Notes under the pieces: generated by a model
Seen by the model: only the letters and a program-made list of their open reading frames with translations
The model's database searches: none
Told to the model about the DNA's origin: nothing
Shown: one piece after another, positions 48,029-58,412 of the stretch
Layout of the letters: every line of letters starts with the position of its first letter
Position numbering within the stretch: the first letter of the stretch is position 1
Origin: Candidatus Pantoea formicae
Lineage (GTDB): Bacteria > Pseudomonadota > Gammaproteobacteria > Enterobacterales > Enterobacteriaceae
DNA length: 64,000 nucleotides
Direction of reading: 5' to 3'
Assembly (NCBI RefSeq): GCF_011752625.1
Contig: NZ_VWXD01000002.1
Span: 620,001 to 684,000 of the forward strand
Translations under genes and position numbers: made by a program

Positions 48029-48367
48029 TTACAGTGCTGCTTCGTCGGTCTCGCCAGTACGAATACGAATAACGCGCTGCAGTTCTGCGACGAAGATTTT
48101 GCCGTCGCCAATTTTGCCGGTATAAGCGGCTTTGCTGATGACATCCACCACTTCATCGAGTTGATCGTCCGCTATCGCGATATCAATTTTTACTTTCGGC
48201 AGGAAGTTGACGCTGTACTCGGCACCGCGATAAAGCTCTGCGTGACCTTTCTGGCGACCAAAACCCTTCACTTCGGTAACAGTCAGTCCCTGAATGCCAA
48301 TGGAGGATAAAGCTTCACGCACGTCCTCCAGCTTAAATGGTTTGATTACCACGGTAACCAGCTTCAT
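48029..48367 (-). CDS. glnK: PII-type nitrogen regulatory protein GlnK
   Basis: Binds and blocks AmtB when nitrogen is plentiful, and acts with the NtrB/NtrC and GlnE systems. The 112-residue protein has the PII T-loop with the uridylylated Tyr51 (YRGAEYSVNFLPKVKID) and the B and C loops (TGKIGDGKIFV). Length equals that of E. coli GlnK. It is first in the glnK-amtB operon with a sigma54 promoter. Confidence 0.97.
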   Translation of the reverse strand: MKLVTVVIKPFKLEDVREALSSIGIQGLTVTEVKGFGRQKGHAELYRGAEYSVNFLPKVKIDIAIADDQLDEVVDVISKAAYTGKIGDGKIFVAELQRVIRIRTGETDEAAL

Positions 48368-48421
48368 ACGTTCCCCTCCGGATAATAAATTGAGTGAGTC
48401 TCGCGGACACGTAGGGATATA

Positions 48422-48437
48422 AGCAAACGCTGTGCCA
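48422..48437 (-). promoter_or_regulatory. Sigma54 promoter of glnK-amtB
   Basis: On the minus strand TGGCAC-AGCGT-TTGCT, a full match to the sigma54 consensus TGGCAC-N5-TTGCW with GG and GC 10 bp apart. It lies 55 bp before the glnK ATG. Confidence 0.93.
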
Positions 48438-48545
48438 CAAATTAAAAAAGGGGAGAAGTCAGTTGGATAGACGCGCTAAATCGCGCTTCGTTATGTGATC
48501 GAAGGCGCAGTCTGAAGATTGGGTAAAAGAATGGTGTTGCAATAT

Positions 48546-48561
48546 TGCACTTCTTTGGTGC
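48546..48561 (-). promoter_or_regulatory. NtrC-type enhancer site upstream of glnK
   Basis: TGCACTTCTTTGGTGC fits the NtrC dyad TGCACC-N5-GGTGCA with one imperfect half. A second weaker half-site (AAAGAAGTGCATC) is at 48572-48584. The spacing of about 110 bp to the sigma54 promoter is normal for NtrC enhancers. Confidence 0.78.
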
Positions 48562-48626
48562 TTTAAGCCTCAAAGAAGTGCATCAATACAGAACAATCCG
48601 ATAAATCTGCGCAAAAAAGGTGCAAA

Positions 48627-50402
48627 TCACCCTTCAGCTTGTACAGGGATGCTCGCCGCGAGTTCATCTCCTGCTTGCTGCAGCTGATACATTTGCCAAT
48701 AACGCCCTTGCGCCGCCAGCAATTCGGCATGCGTGCCGCGCTCTGCCACCTGACCACGATGTAGCACCAATATTTGATCCGCTTCGGTGATAGTCGAAAG
48801 GCGGTGTGCAATCACCACCAGCGTGCTGTGCTGGCGGAGTGCGCGCAAGGCGTGTTGAATCGCCTGTTCGGTCCCTGAATCAATGTTGGCAGTCGCTTCA
48901 TCAAGTATCAGAATTTGGGGTAACGACACCAATACGCGTGCCAGCGCCAGCAGCTGCTTCTGCCCCACAGACAGATTGTTGCCCTGCTCACCCAACCGCG
49001 TATGAATACCCTCTGACATTGAGCGTGCCAGTGTGGCAAGTTGTACGGTTTCCAGCGCCTGCCACACCTGCTCTTCCGGGATATCGCGTCCCAGCCGCAC
49101 ATTCGCTAATAGGGTATCGGCCAGCACCACCGGATCTTGCTGCACCATCGCGACGCTTTGGCGTAACGCGTTGTGCGTTAACTGCGGTAATGGACGATCA
49201 TCCAGCTCAATGCTGCCGCGCGTCACCGGGTAATAGCCCATCAACAAGTTAGCTAATGTGCTCTTTCCACTGCCGGTATGCCCTACCAGCGCCACAAAAC
49301 CGCGCGCGGGCACCTCCAGATTGATATGGCTCAGAACATCGCGATTATCGCGATAGGCAAAGCTGACATCACGCAATGTAATACGCCCGGAGGCCAGAGG
49401 CTGATTATCAGCGCCATAGTCTTGTTGAGTCGCATCCATTAATTCAAAAATGCGCTCACCCGATACGACGGCCTGTTGCAGCATGGACTGCTGGGTGGTC
49501 AACTCAATCAGCGGTTCATTCAGGCGACCAAGGTAGGTAATAAAGGCATACAGCACCCCTACCTCAAAGATACCTGGGGTAGCAAAACTGAACAGCATCA
49601 GCAAACCACACAGAATCATGGCGGAAAACAGGCTAAGCAGCGGCCGCAGCAGGAAGCCGTCCAGACGTAGCGTTTCCATACGCGCCAGATAGTGTGAACG
49701 GCTGGCTTCACCCATACGCTCCCCAAAACGCGCCTGTTGGCGAAACTGTTGGATTACGCTCATGCCGTTGATCACTTCGTTGAAGCCGTTGTTAATATCC
49801 GCGAGATAGCTGCGCACACGACGGGCAATCGGCGTACTGTAGCGCTGATAAATCAGCATCACCGTTAAGACCAACGGGAAGATGACAATCGCCACCAGCG
49901 CCATGCGCCAGTCAAGTGAAAACATCGCCACCAGCATCGCACCAATCAGCGCGGCACTGCGCAGCACCGTAGCCACGACGGTCACGTAGAGATCTTTGAT
50001 CACTTCGGTGTCGTTAGTCACACGCGAGATAATCTGCCCAACCGGTTGCGTGTCAAAGGCACTGAGCGGCTGACGCAACGCCGCGTTCATCACATCCACG
50101 CGCAGCTGTTGCACGACGCCAATCGCCGCCCGGTTAAACAACAGCGCCTGAAAATAGTGCAATCCTGCTGCGAGCAGCTGCAGCAGGATAAAGCACACCA
50201 ATAGGCCGATAGCGATGGCCCAAGGCATCTGATGTTTCGCCACCAGGTTGTCAATAAAGTAGCTCACCAGAACTGGACCGGTGACTTCAGCCGCTGCGGC
50301 AATCCATAACATGCCGACTGCCAGCCACAATGATTTACGCCAAGGTTTGCCATAAGCCAACAGGCGTTTCAGCGTGGGCCATAACCGTTGCGATTTAGCC
50401 AT
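48627..50402 (-). CDS. mdlB: ABC transporter ATP-binding/permease MdlB
   Basis: Half-transporter of the multidrug-like ABCB type; the substrate is unknown. The 591-residue protein has six TM helices (about 20-310) and a C-terminal nucleotide-binding domain: Walker [10 protein letters not shown]-loop MVQQDP, signature LSVGQKQLL, Walker [13 protein letters not shown] and H-loop IAHRLST. The signature departs from LSGGQ, as in E. coli MdlB. Its ATG lies within the last codons of mdlA (ATGGCTAA overlap). Confidence 0.94.
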   Translation of the reverse strand: MAKSQRLWPTLKRLLAYGKPWRKSLWLAVGMLWIAAAAEVTGPVLVSYFIDNLVAKHQMPWAIAIGLLVCFILLQLLAAGLHYFQALLFNRAAIGVVQQLRVDVMNAALRQPLSAFDTQPVGQIISRVTNDTEVIKDLYVTVVATVLRSAALIGAMLVAMFSLDWRMALVAIVIFPLVLTVMLIYQRYSTPIARRVRSYLADINNGFNEVINGMSVIQQFRQQARFGERMGEASRSHYLARMETLRLDGFLLRPLLSLFSAMILCGLLMLFSFATPGIFEVGVLYAFITYLGRLNEPLIELTTQQSMLQQAVVSGERIFELMDATQQDYGADNQPLASGRITLRDVSFAYRDNRDVLSHINLEVPARGFVALVGHTGSGKSTLANLLMGYYPVTRGSIELDDRPLPQLTHNALRQSVAMVQQDPVVLADTLLANVRLGRDIPEEQVWQALETVQLATLARSMSEGIHTRLGEQGNNLSVGQKQLLALARVLVSLPQILILDEATANIDSGTEQAIQHALRALRQHSTLVVIAHRLSTITEADQILVLHRGQVAERGTHAELLAAQGRYWQMYQLQQAGDELAASIPVQAEG

Positions 50403-52164
50403 AGTTTGCGCCCTCTGCCGCTTCATCTTCATCCAGTGCGGCTTCCAACTGTTGATAACGGTACATATCGCGATACCAGCCCTCTTGCGCGGCGAGGGTG
50501 TCATGATCGCCACGTTGTGTTACCGCACCTTGTTGAAGTACCAGAATTTCGTTGGCCTCAGTCAGCGCTGACAAACGGTGTGCGCTGATGATTAAGGTGC
50601 GTCCTTTACCCCACTGGCGTAGGTTATGCAGGATTTCATACTCCGTGCGGCCATCAACCGCCGAGAGGGCATCATCCAGGATCAGGATTTCGGCATTCAG
50701 TAGCAACGCGCGCGCAATCGCAATACGCTGTTTCTGGCCGCCAGAGAGCATCACGCCGCGCTCACCAACCTCAGTGTCATAGCCCTGTGGCAGACGCAAA
50801 ATGTCATCGTGCACACAGGCCATCTGCGCTACGTGTTCAATCTCCTGCTGTGTGGCGTTTGGGCGCCCCAGTGCCAGGTTGTTTGCCACGGTATCGGAGA
50901 ACAGGAACGGGGTCTGACTCACCACGGCCAATTTGCTGCGCCAGCTATCAAGCCTTAACTGACTGAGCGGCAGATTGTGATAACGAATGTCACCCTGATC
51001 GATATCAAAGTGGCGCTGAATTAAGCTCAGCAGCGTACTTTTGCCGCAGCCTGTTGGGCCACACAGGCCCAGCATCTGCCCTGGCTTGAGCTGGAAGTTG
51101 AGATGGCTGAGTACCGCGCCCGCATTAGCCGGATAACGAAACTCGCGGATGGCGACCTGCAATACGCCCGGTTCTGCGGGCAACACTTTTTGTCCATCTT
51201 CCACCGCTGGCGCTTCCGCCAGCAGCGCGCGGATGCGGCTCCACGCTGCACTTCCGCGCTCGACGATATTGATCATCCACGCCAAGGCCAGCATCGGCCA
51301 AATCATTAATCCGAGGTACATGACAAAACTGGTGAGTTGCCCCAGGGTAAGGCTACCGTGCCACACCATCCAGCCGCCGCCCGCAATCGCCAGTAGATTC
51401 GAGAAGCCCACGGCGATGTAAATAATGGGATCAAAACGCGCATCAACCCGCGCCACATGCAGGTTCTTTTTCCCGGTATCGCTGGCGATATCAGCGAACT
51501 GCTGAGATTGATGATCTTCCAGACCAAAGGCTTTGATCATGCGAATACTGGTGAGGCTTTCTTGGGTCTGATCGTTCAGGCTCGAGAACGCCGCCTGCGC
51601 CACTTTAAAGCGCTGGTGCAGGCGCGCGCCGTCTTTTTGAATCGCAATCGCCATCAGTGGCATCGGAATCAATGCCAGTAGCGTCAACTCCCAGCTAATT
51701 TGCGTACTCATGACGGCCAACACAACCAGCCCCATCACCAGCGAATCCACCAGCGTCAGGACGCCTTCGCCCGCAGCGAACACCACACGATCGACGTCGT
51801 TGGTGGCGCGCGCAATCAAATCACCCGTACGATGGCGCAAATAGAAAGCGGGATGTTGTCGGCTGAGCTGGCGATAGAAATCCTCACGTAACTCAACGGC
51901 TAGCTGGTAGGATGCGCCGAATAGCAGCACGCGCCAGACGTAGCGCAGCAGATAAACAATAACCGCTGTCAACAACATCACGCCGATCCACATAAAGATT
52001 TTGCTGCCGCTCAAGGTATGCTGCGTCACACCGTCAACAATGATACCTACAACATGCGGCGGCAGTAATTGCAGCAGAGCAATGACAATGAGCAAGCTGA
52101 CGGCGCCCAGATATCGCCGCCACTCGCGCAGGAAATACCAACTTAACTGGCTGAATAATCGCAC
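50395..52164 (-). CDS. mdlA: ABC transporter ATP-binding/permease MdlA
   Basis: Partner half-transporter of MdlB. The 589-residue protein begins [20 protein letters not shown], with TM helices to about 310, Walker [10 protein letters not shown]-loop VVSQTP, signature LSGGQKQR, Walker [13 protein letters not shown] (Asp where Glu is usual) and H-loop ISAHRLS. The degenerate catalytic site in one half is common in heterodimeric exporters. It precedes mdlB and follows decR, both on the same strand. Confidence 0.94.
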   Translation of the reverse strand: MRLFSQLSWYFLREWRRYLGAVSLLIVIALLQLLPPHVVGIIVDGVTQHTLSGSKIFMWIGVMLLTAVIVYLLRYVWRVLLFGASYQLAVELREDFYRQLSRQHPAFYLRHRTGDLIARATNDVDRVVFAAGEGVLTLVDSLVMGLVVLAVMSTQISWELTLLALIPMPLMAIAIQKDGARLHQRFKVAQAAFSSLNDQTQESLTSIRMIKAFGLEDHQSQQFADIASDTGKKNLHVARVDARFDPIIYIAVGFSNLLAIAGGGWMVWHGSLTLGQLTSFVMYLGLMIWPMLALAWMINIVERGSAAWSRIRALLAEAPAVEDGQKVLPAEPGVLQVAIREFRYPANAGAVLSHLNFQLKPGQMLGLCGPTGCGKSTLLSLIQRHFDIDQGDIRYHNLPLSQLRLDSWRSKLAVVSQTPFLFSDTVANNLALGRPNATQQEIEHVAQMACVHDDILRLPQGYDTEVGERGVMLSGGQKQRIAIARALLLNAEILILDDALSAVDGRTEYEILHNLRQWGKGRTLIISAHRLSALTEANEILVLQQGAVTQRGDHDTLAAQEGWYRDMYRYQQLEAALDEDEAAEGANYG

Positions 52165-52188
52165 AAGAAACTCTCTTTCTGTGCCCGC

Positions 52189-52650
52189 TTAGGGCGCTAC
52201 CGGCAACGCGGTGGTATATTTAATCTCTTCCATGGCGAAACTTGACGTCACATCAATCAGGCCTGGCACGCCATTCACCAGACGTTTATAAAACGCATCA
52301 TAACTTTTCATGTCGGCGACCTGGATGCGCATCAAATAATCGTACTCGCCTGCCATGCGATAAAACGCCATCACTTCAGGCATCTGCTGCACTACAGCAA
52401 CAAATTGATGAAACCAGTCACTGCTGTGTTGTTGAGTCTTCACAAACATAAAAGCCGTGAGCGAAAGCCCGATCTTCTCCCCATCCAGCAGTGCCACGCG
52501 CGCACGAATAATGCCATCATCTTCCAGCTTTTTCAGGCGTTTCCAGCAAGGTGTGGTGGTGAGGTTAACCGCGTCCGCCAGAGCTTGAAGCGACAGCGTG
52601 CAATCCTGTTGCAGCATCGACAGCAAAGTGCGGTCAGTTTTATCTAGCAT
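52189..52650 (-). CDS. decR: Lrp-family cysteine-responsive regulator DecR (CcdR)
   Basis: Lrp/AsnC-type transcription regulator that senses cysteine. The 153-residue protein has an N-terminal helix-turn-helix ([20 protein letters not shown], then [13 protein letters not shown]) and a RAM domain with the [10 protein letters not shown] strand. It matches E. coli YbaO/DecR and Pantoea ananatis CcdR, which activate a cysteine desulfhydrase gene in response to cysteine. It is divergent from that type of gene here. The 117 bp between the start codons hold a palindromic candidate operator. Confidence 0.93.
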   Translation of the reverse strand: MLDKTDRTLLSMLQQDCTLSLQALADAVNLTTTPCWKRLKKLEDDGIIRARVALLDGEKIGLSLTAFMFVKTQQHSSDWFHQFVAVVQQMPEVMAFYRMAGEYDYLMRIQVADMKSYDAFYKRLVNGVPGLIDVTSSFAMEEIKYTTALPVAP

Positions 52651-52662
52651 TTGGCACTCCGG

Positions 52663-52677
52663 GAGAAAATTTTTCTC
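52663..52677. promoter_or_regulatory. Candidate DecR operator palindrome
   Basis: GAGAAAA-T-TTTTCTC is a perfect 15-bp inverted repeat between decR and ccdA, 90 bp from the ccdA start and 13 bp from the decR start. Lrp-family sites are of this A/T-rich dyad type, so I propose it; binding is not shown here. Confidence 0.55.
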
Positions 52678-52766
52678 TTATTCGGGCATTATAACCGGAT
52701 TAAAGCAACTTAATTTTCCTGCTCGTGCCTTACACTGTGCAAAATAATGATTCTGGAAATGCCGCT

Positions 52767-53798
52767 ATGCAAACGCCTTGGGTTCGTCACGCCATCAATG
52801 AAATTAACGCTGATTTTCAACGTTCTGCGGATACCCATTTGATCCGCTTTACGCTGAATGACTTTCCCGGCATTCGCTTTTACTTAAAAGATGAAAGCAC
52901 CCACCCTAGCGGGAGTTTGAAACACCGCCTGGCGCGATCGCTGTTTCTGTATGGGTTAGCGAATGGCTGGATCCGCGAAAATACGCCGATCATTGAAGCC
53001 TCTTCCGGCAGTACCGCGGTATCCGAAGCCTATTTCGCCCGTTTGCTTGGCCTGCCCTTTATCGCGGTCATGCCTGCCAGCACGGCAAAACGTAAAATCG
53101 AACTCATCCGTTTTTATGGAGGGGAGTGCCATTTCATTACCGATCCTTGCCAGCTTTACAGCGAATCAGAACGTCTGGCGCGTGAGCTCAACGGCCACTT
53201 TATGGATCAATTTACCTATGCTGAGCGCGCCACCGACTGGCGTGGCAACAACAACATCGCGGAAAGTATTTTCCGCCAGATGGCGCATGAACCTTTTCCG
53301 GTGCCACACACCGTCATTATGAGTGCTGGGACCGGGGGCACATCAGCCACCCTGGGCCGCTATATCCGCTATCAGGGGCATGACACACGTCTGTTAGTGG
53401 TTGATCCGCAACATTCGGTGTTCTTCGACTACTGGCACAGCCGCGATACCTCACTGCTTAGCGAACGCGGCAGCCTGATTGAAGGTATTGGGCGCCCGCG
53501 GGTAGAACCGTCATTTTTACCCGACGTGATAGATGAGATGATAAAAGTGCCGGATGGCGCCACGGTGGCAGCGATGTTGCAACTGGAGAAGATTCTTGGT
53601 CGTCGTCCTGGCGCCTCAACCGGCACCAACTTCTGGGGGATGATGCAGGTGGCAAAACGTATGCGTGAGAACGGCGAACAGGGTTCGCTGGTGACGCTGC
53701 TGTGTGACAGTGGCGAACGCTATCCTGATACCTACTACAATCCGGAATGGGTGGCGCAGAATATTGGTGACATTCAATCGTGGCAACGTGACATATAA
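52767..53798 (+). CDS. ccdA: PLP-dependent cysteine desulfhydrase CcdA
   Basis: Fold-type II PLP enzyme of the cysteine synthase/CBS superfamily (343 residues). Visible motifs are the PLP Lys in [11 protein letters not shown] (about 45-55), the phosphate loop [10 protein letters not shown], and EASSGSTAV. The C-terminal Ser or Thr contacting PLP N1 lies in [13 protein letters not shown] domain is absent. Beside an Lrp-type DecR, the P. ananatis pattern is of a cysteine-inducible desulfhydrase (CcdA) that relieves excess cysteine. I start at ATG 52767 after GGAAA; GTG at 52725 opens the same frame. Confidence 0.82.
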   Translation: MQTPWVRHAINEINADFQRSADTHLIRFTLNDFPGIRFYLKDESTHPSGSLKHRLARSLFLYGLANGWIRENTPIIEASSGSTAVSEAYFARLLGLPFIAVMPASTAKRKIELIRFYGGECHFITDPCQLYSESERLARELNGHFMDQFTYAERATDWRGNNNIAESIFRQMAHEPFPVPHTVIMSAGTGGTSATLGRYIRYQGHDTRLLVVDPQHSVFFDYWHSRDTSLLSERGSLIEGIGRPRVEPSFLPDVIDEMIKVPDGATVAAMLQLEKILGRRPGASTGTNFWGMMQVAKRMRENGEQGSLVTLLCDSGERYPDTYYNPEWVAQNIGDIQSWQRDI

Positions 53799-53801
53799 CC
53801 C

Positions 53802-53994
53802 ATACCCAAAATAATTCGAATTGCAGGACAAAAGAGTCAGGTGACACTTTTGAACAGCGCTTGCGCTGGCCCGAAGGGTGAGGCCACAGGCCGAATCACG
53901 CGGCAAACGAGAGAATCCCGATGAGCTTACTGAAGTAAGTGATTCGGGTGAGCGAGTGTAGCCAACGCACCTGCAATTCGAAGTATGACGGGTA
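53802..53994. repeat. Long ERIC element with internal insertion
   Basis: About 193 bp between ccdA and cof. The ends are ERIC (left TACCCAAAATAATTCGAATT; right TGCAATTCGAAGTATGACGG), the core GATGAGCTTACTGAAGTAAG then TGATTCGGGTGAGCG. Between left end and core lies about 70 bp with AACAGCGCTTGCGCTGG and further hairpins. Such 70-bp insertions are known in longer ERIC forms. Confidence 0.88.
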
Positions 53995-54036
53995 TGAAAT
54001 AAAAAACCGGACATCCTGTCCGGCTCACTGTAATCC

Positions 54037-54858
54037 TCAGCATTCGGGGGAATAATCGAGGTGTGGTGTGGCCATCCAGTGATTTAAGTAGTGAGACACT
54101 GCCTGTGTCTCGCAATGTCCAATGATCGGTAAATGGGGTAATGACGCTTTGAGCTGGTTCATGGCGTTACCCATGATGAACCCGTTACCCACCCGCTCCA
54201 ACATTTCGCGGTCGTTCATCGCGTCACCAAACGCCATACAATCTGCCATCGACAAGGATAAATGCTGGCATAAGTGCGCCAGCGCCGCGCCTTTGTGGCA
54301 GTCCAGCGGCAAAACTTCCAGACAATCCCACGCTGAAAAACAGATATTGGCGCGCTCGCCTAACGCTTGCTGCAATTCTACTTTGAGCGCCAGTAGAAGC
54401 TCATGGGGCGCGATAAAGCAGATCTTAGTGACTTCATGTGCCGGCATCTGACGTAAGTCGCGCAGCTGGTAGTGAAAACCGCTCATCACATGCGCTTCCA
54501 TCACACTCAACAAGGGCTTATCGGTAAACCAGCCTTCATCGTTAAAAATGTGAATCGATGCAGGAGTTTGCCAGTGAGTGTGAATCACCTCTTCTGCCAC
54601 GGAAGGAGACAAATCGCAGCCAAACAGCTGTTGACCCTCCAGATCGTGAATACGTGTACCGTTACCTGAGATAAGCCAGGCAGGTAAGGTGATTTGTTCG
54701 CGCACAGCCTGAATATCCATGAGATGGCGGCCGGTAGCAAAAGCAATGGTGACATCACGCTGATGCAAAGCATGCAGGGTGTCGATAGTTTCTTTTCCGA
54801 GCCGATGCGTTGGCAGCAACAGCGTTCCGTCCATATCAAATGCCGCGAGGCGGGCCAT
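54037..54858 (-). CDS. cof: HAD-superfamily HMP-PP phosphatase Cof
   Basis: Cof-type phosphatase, in E. coli active on the thiamine intermediate HMP-PP and on pyridoxal phosphate. The 273-residue protein starts [21 protein letters not shown] with HAD motif I DMDGT (Asp8). Motif II is near ATGR, motif III Lys is in DCHKGAAL and motif IV is [10 protein letters not shown]. The length is typical (272). Divergent from ybaE with 93 bp between starts. Confidence 0.92.
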   Translation of the reverse strand: MARLAAFDMDGTLLLPTHRLGKETIDTLHALHQRDVTIAFATGRHLMDIQAVREQITLPAWLISGNGTRIHDLEGQQLFGCDLSPSVAEEVIHTHWQTPASIHIFNDEGWFTDKPLLSVMEAHVMSGFHYQLRDLRQMPAHEVTKICFIAPHELLLALKVELQQALGERANICFSAWDCLEVLPLDCHKGAALAHLCQHLSLSMADCMAFGDAMNDREMLERVGNGFIMGNAMNQLKASLPHLPIIGHCETQAVSHYLNHWMATPHLDYSPEC

Positions 54859-54951
54859 GCGAATTCTCCTGTCTGAATGAGGAATCTACTATCGCCTGGT
54901 AATTACGGAACTAATAGTGAATACTTTTATAAAACTGTTCCGGGTTTATCT

Positions 54952-56667
54952 ATGCGCGAACTCCATCGGGTTAATCAATTTCAACGCCTGTGGCAATTAA
55001 GTCAGGGTGAACCACAACGTTTAAGCGTTGTGGCCATGGCGCAACACTGCTTCTGTAGCGAACGCCATGTGCGAACCTTGCTTCGCCAGTGGCAAGAGGC
55101 GGGTTGGCTCAACTGGCACGGCGAGTCTGGGCGCGGCAAACAAGGCGAACTGACGTTTTTGGTCTCACCTGAACAACTGCGTCAGCAGCTTTTAACCCAA
55201 CAACTTGCGGCAGGTGAAGCGGTTCAGGCACTACAGGTGCTGGACTTGCACCCCGAGAGACTGGTGAAAATGCTGCGCCCGCTAATGGGCGGTCAGTGGC
55301 AAAACCAGGCGCCAGTGCTGCGTATTCCCTATTATCGTGCCATGGAGCCGCTGCGTCCGTTGAGCCTTACCGGACGTGCCGAACAGCATTTACTACGGCA
55401 AATTTTTTCAGGCTTAACGCGCTTCCGTGGCAATGACGTGGAAGGTGACCTTGCCCACCACTGGCAGCATGATGGCAGCGGAAAAGAGTGGTATTTCTGG
55501 CTGCGCCCGCAGCTCAGCTGGCATAACGATGAACCGATACACGCGGCGCAATTAGCCACTCAGCTGCAGCAGATTATGCAAACCGTCCGTGGAGGCCGCT
55601 TACTGGCCTCCATTGAACGCATTGAAGCCCCACATCCCTTAGCTCTACGTATTCAGTTGCGTCAGAGCGATTACTGGCTCCCCCAGCGACTGGCGCATCA
55701 ATTCTGTCTCCTCCCCCACCCTGACTCGCCAGAGACAGGATGCGGCCCCTGGAAACTCACGCATTTTACGCCTGAACTGGTTCGCCTTGAGAGCCATGCC
55801 CGTTGGCACCTGCAACGCCCATTAATTCAGGTGGTGGAATATTGGATCACCCCGCAGTTATTTGCGCATGGCTTGGGCACCAGCTGTCGCCATCCGGTGC
55901 AGATTGCGATTGGGGATCCCGATGAACTGGATGCGCTGCGCCCGGTGGACCACAGCATTAGCCTCGGTTTTTGCTACCTTGCGCCACGCATTTCACACCG
56001 TCTCAGTGCTGCTCAAGCCAAAACCCTGATCGCTTTAATCCAGCTCAGCGGTGTGATTCAGCAGCTCCCCCTGGATGAGGGGCTGATTACTCCGAGCCAA
56101 GAACTGCTTCCCGGCTGGCCCGTGCCGCCGATGAAAATGACCGGCGTAACACTGCCGGAAAAACTAACGCTGCACTATCATTTGCCGATTGAGTTGCACG
56201 TTATGGCCCAAGCGCTGGTGCCCTTGCTGGCTCAACATGGATGTGAACTGACCTGTGTTTTCCATGATGTGAAAAGCTGGCGCGATGATACCGACCTGAG
56301 CGAAGCCGATGTGGTGATGGGCGATCGCCTGATCGGTGATGCCCCGTTGTTCACCTTAGTGAACTGGCTGGAAAATGATCCGCTATGGCATCCGCTACGC
56401 GCCTCGGTGCTGCAAGCGCCACTCGGTGCCATCGCACAACAACAGAGCCCAGAACGACGCACCGCACTGACGCATAAACTGTTTCAGCACTTAATGAATG
56501 AAGGTCATCTTCTCCCACTGTTTAACTACCGCTATCAGGTGTTTGCCCCACCGGGTGTTGAAGGTATTCAACTCAATACGCTGGGCTGGTTTGATTTCAC
56601 CCGCGCCTGGATTCCGCCACCTGCCGCAGCCGGCACTGTTCAGCCCGCGCCTGAGCCAGTACCATAG
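54952..56667 (+). CDS. ybaE: SgrR-type transcriptional regulator YbaE
   Basis: A regulator-like protein with an N-terminal SgrR-type winged helix (about 1-115, [19 protein letters not shown]) joined to a periplasmic oligopeptide-binding-like domain (SBP_bac_5, about 160-560). It is 571 residues, close to E. coli YbaE, with conserved [18 protein letters not shown] and [15 protein letters not shown]. The ATG at 54952 aligns with the family start. The ligand and targets are unknown. queC follows 26 bp later. Confidence 0.87.
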   Translation: MRELHRVNQFQRLWQLSQGEPQRLSVVAMAQHCFCSERHVRTLLRQWQEAGWLNWHGESGRGKQGELTFLVSPEQLRQQLLTQQLAAGEAVQALQVLDLHPERLVKMLRPLMGGQWQNQAPVLRIPYYRAMEPLRPLSLTGRAEQHLLRQIFSGLTRFRGNDVEGDLAHHWQHDGSGKEWYFWLRPQLSWHNDEPIHAAQLATQLQQIMQTVRGGRLLASIERIEAPHPLALRIQLRQSDYWLPQRLAHQFCLLPHPDSPETGCGPWKLTHFTPELVRLESHARWHLQRPLIQVVEYWITPQLFAHGLGTSCRHPVQIAIGDPDELDALRPVDHSISLGFCYLAPRISHRLSAAQAKTLIALIQLSGVIQQLPLDEGLITPSQELLPGWPVPPMKMTGVTLPEKLTLHYHLPIELHVMAQALVPLLAQHGCELTCVFHDVKSWRDDTDLSEADVVMGDRLIGDAPLFTLVNWLENDPLWHPLRASVLQAPLGAIAQQQSPERRTALTHKLFQHLMNEGHLLPLFNYRYQVFAPPGVEGIQLNTLGWFDFTRAWIPPPAAAGTVQPAPEPVP

Positions 56668-56693
56668 GCGCACTGATTTATGGGGAAAATAAG

Positions 56694-57389
56694 ATGAAAC
56701 GAGCCGTTGTCGTATTCAGTGGCGGGCAAGACTCCACCACCTGTTTGATTCAGGCACTGCAACAATATGATGAAGTCCACTGCGTCACCTTCGATTATGG
56801 TCAGCGCCATCGCGAAGAGATTGAAGTCGCGGCGGAACTGTCACAAAAGTTGGGTGCCAGGGCACACAAAGTATTGGATGTCACGCTGCTTAACGAACTC
56901 GCGGTCAGCAGCCTGACACGCGATAACATTCCGGTGCCCACCTACGATCCTAACGCCAGCGGTTTACCCAGCACCTTTGTGCCGGGTCGTAATATCCTGT
57001 TCCTGACGCTTGCGGCCATTTACGCTTACCAGGTAGAAGCTGAAGCGGTGATCACTGGGGTCTGTGAGACCGATTTCTCTGGCTACCCTGATTGCCGCGA
57101 TGAGTTTGTCAAAGCGCTTAACCACGCCGTGAGTTTGGGTATGGCGCGCGATATTCGCTTTGAGACGCCACTGATGTGGCTGAACAAGGCCGAAACTTGG
57201 GCACTGGCGGATTACTGGCAGCAGCTCCCCCTGGTTCGCGCAGAAACGCTAACCTGTTATAACGGCGTTAAAGGTGACGGCTGTGGCGAGTGTGCTGCCT
57301 GTCATTTGCGCGCGCGTGGATTAGCTGATTATCAAGCCAACGCCTCAGCCGTGATGGCGGTAATGAAACAAAAAAGCGGCCTGAACTGA
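56694..57389 (+). CDS. queC: 7-cyano-7-deazaguanine synthase QueC
   Basis: Makes preQ0 from 7-carboxy-7-deazaguanine and ammonia for queuosine synthesis. The 231-residue protein has the PP-loop [11 protein letters not shown] (about 8-18) and a C-terminal four-Cys zinc site [16 protein letters not shown] (about 188-203). Length equals that of E. coli QueC. AAATAAG precedes the ATG weakly. A strong hairpin overlaps its stop codon. Confidence 0.96.
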   Translation: MKRAVVVFSGGQDSTTCLIQALQQYDEVHCVTFDYGQRHREEIEVAAELSQKLGARAHKVLDVTLLNELAVSSLTRDNIPVPTYDPNASGLPSTFVPGRNILFLTLAAIYAYQVEAEAVITGVCETDFSGYPDCRDEFVKALNHAVSLGMARDIRFETPLMWLNKAETWALADYWQQLPLVRAETLTCYNGVKGDGCGECAACHLRARGLADYQANASAVMAVMKQKSGLN

Positions 57390-57401
57390 TTCAGGCCGCT
57401 T
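57374..57401 (+). terminator. Hairpin at the queC stop
   Basis: An 11-bp perfect stem AAGCGGCCTGA / TCAGGCCGCTT with loop ACTGAT covers the TGA codon. A second 7-bp hairpin GTTGGCG / CGCCAAC (57407-57427) is followed by TTGTTAT and may help to end transcription between convergent queC and tesC. Confidence 0.7.
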
Positions 57402-57439
57402 CAAAGGTTGGCGTGACAAACGCCAACTTGTTATAACCC

Positions 57440-57847
57440 TTAATGGCTTTCCACCATCAACGCCGACAGACGGTCGCGTAACTCCCCTTCCATCGGCACT
57501 GCTCGTTGGGTGCGCAAATCAATGCAGACAAAGGTCAATGCCGCGTCAGCGACCACTGAGTTATCACTCGCTAACAGCACGCGCTGAGAAATGATGCCGC
57601 TTTTACCACTGAGCTGCGACACTTCACTCTCAATATGCAGCACGTCTCCCAGCACCGCTGGACGCCGATAGTTAATGTTGATATTCACCACCACAAATGC
57701 CAACTGCTGCTCCATCAGCCAATGAAAGGCATCAACATCTTCCAACCACTGCCAGCGTGCCTCTTCAAGAAACTCCAGATAGCGCGCGTTATTCACGTGC
57801 TGATAAACGTCGAGATGATAACCGCGCACTTTAATGGTGGTTTGCAT
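57440..57847 (-). CDS. tesC: Long-chain acyl-CoA thioesterase III
   Basis: Single-hotdog thioesterase (YbaW/TesC) of the 4-hydroxybenzoyl-CoA thioesterase type. The 135-residue protein has the catalytic Asp region in GYHLDVYQHVNNARYLEFLEEARW, the classical motif, and VVVNININYRRPAVLGDV. E. coli YbaW is 132. It stands alone, convergent with queC. Confidence 0.92.
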   Translation of the reverse strand: MQTTIKVRGYHLDVYQHVNNARYLEFLEEARWQWLEDVDAFHWLMEQQLAFVVVNININYRRPAVLGDVLHIESEVSQLSGKSGIISQRVLLASDNSVVADAALTFVCIDLRTQRAVPMEGELRDRLSALMVESH

Positions 57848-57948
57848 TATTGCTCCTGTTCAGGCTGAGAATAACAACTGGTATGACCTGTTGAGCATAG
57901 CACAGCCCGAATCGGTGGCAGATTAATCCTTTAAAGTCGCGAGCCGTC

Positions 57949-58311
<363 letters not shown>

Positions 58312-58355
58312 TCACAGCGCCTTTCAAGGCTCAAAAGGGCAATTCCAGAAATGGA

Positions 58356-58377
58356 AAAGGCCGCAGAAGCGGCCTTT
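58356..58377 (-). terminator. Terminator after ppiD
   Basis: AAAGGCCGC / GCGGCCTTT 9-bp stem with AGAA loop, with TTTT on the minus strand. It separates ppiD from ybaV. This is the third copy of this stem in the window. Confidence 0.82.
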
Positions 58378-58412
58378 AGGTTATTGCAGTAGATACACTT
58401 TTTTTGTGAGGC

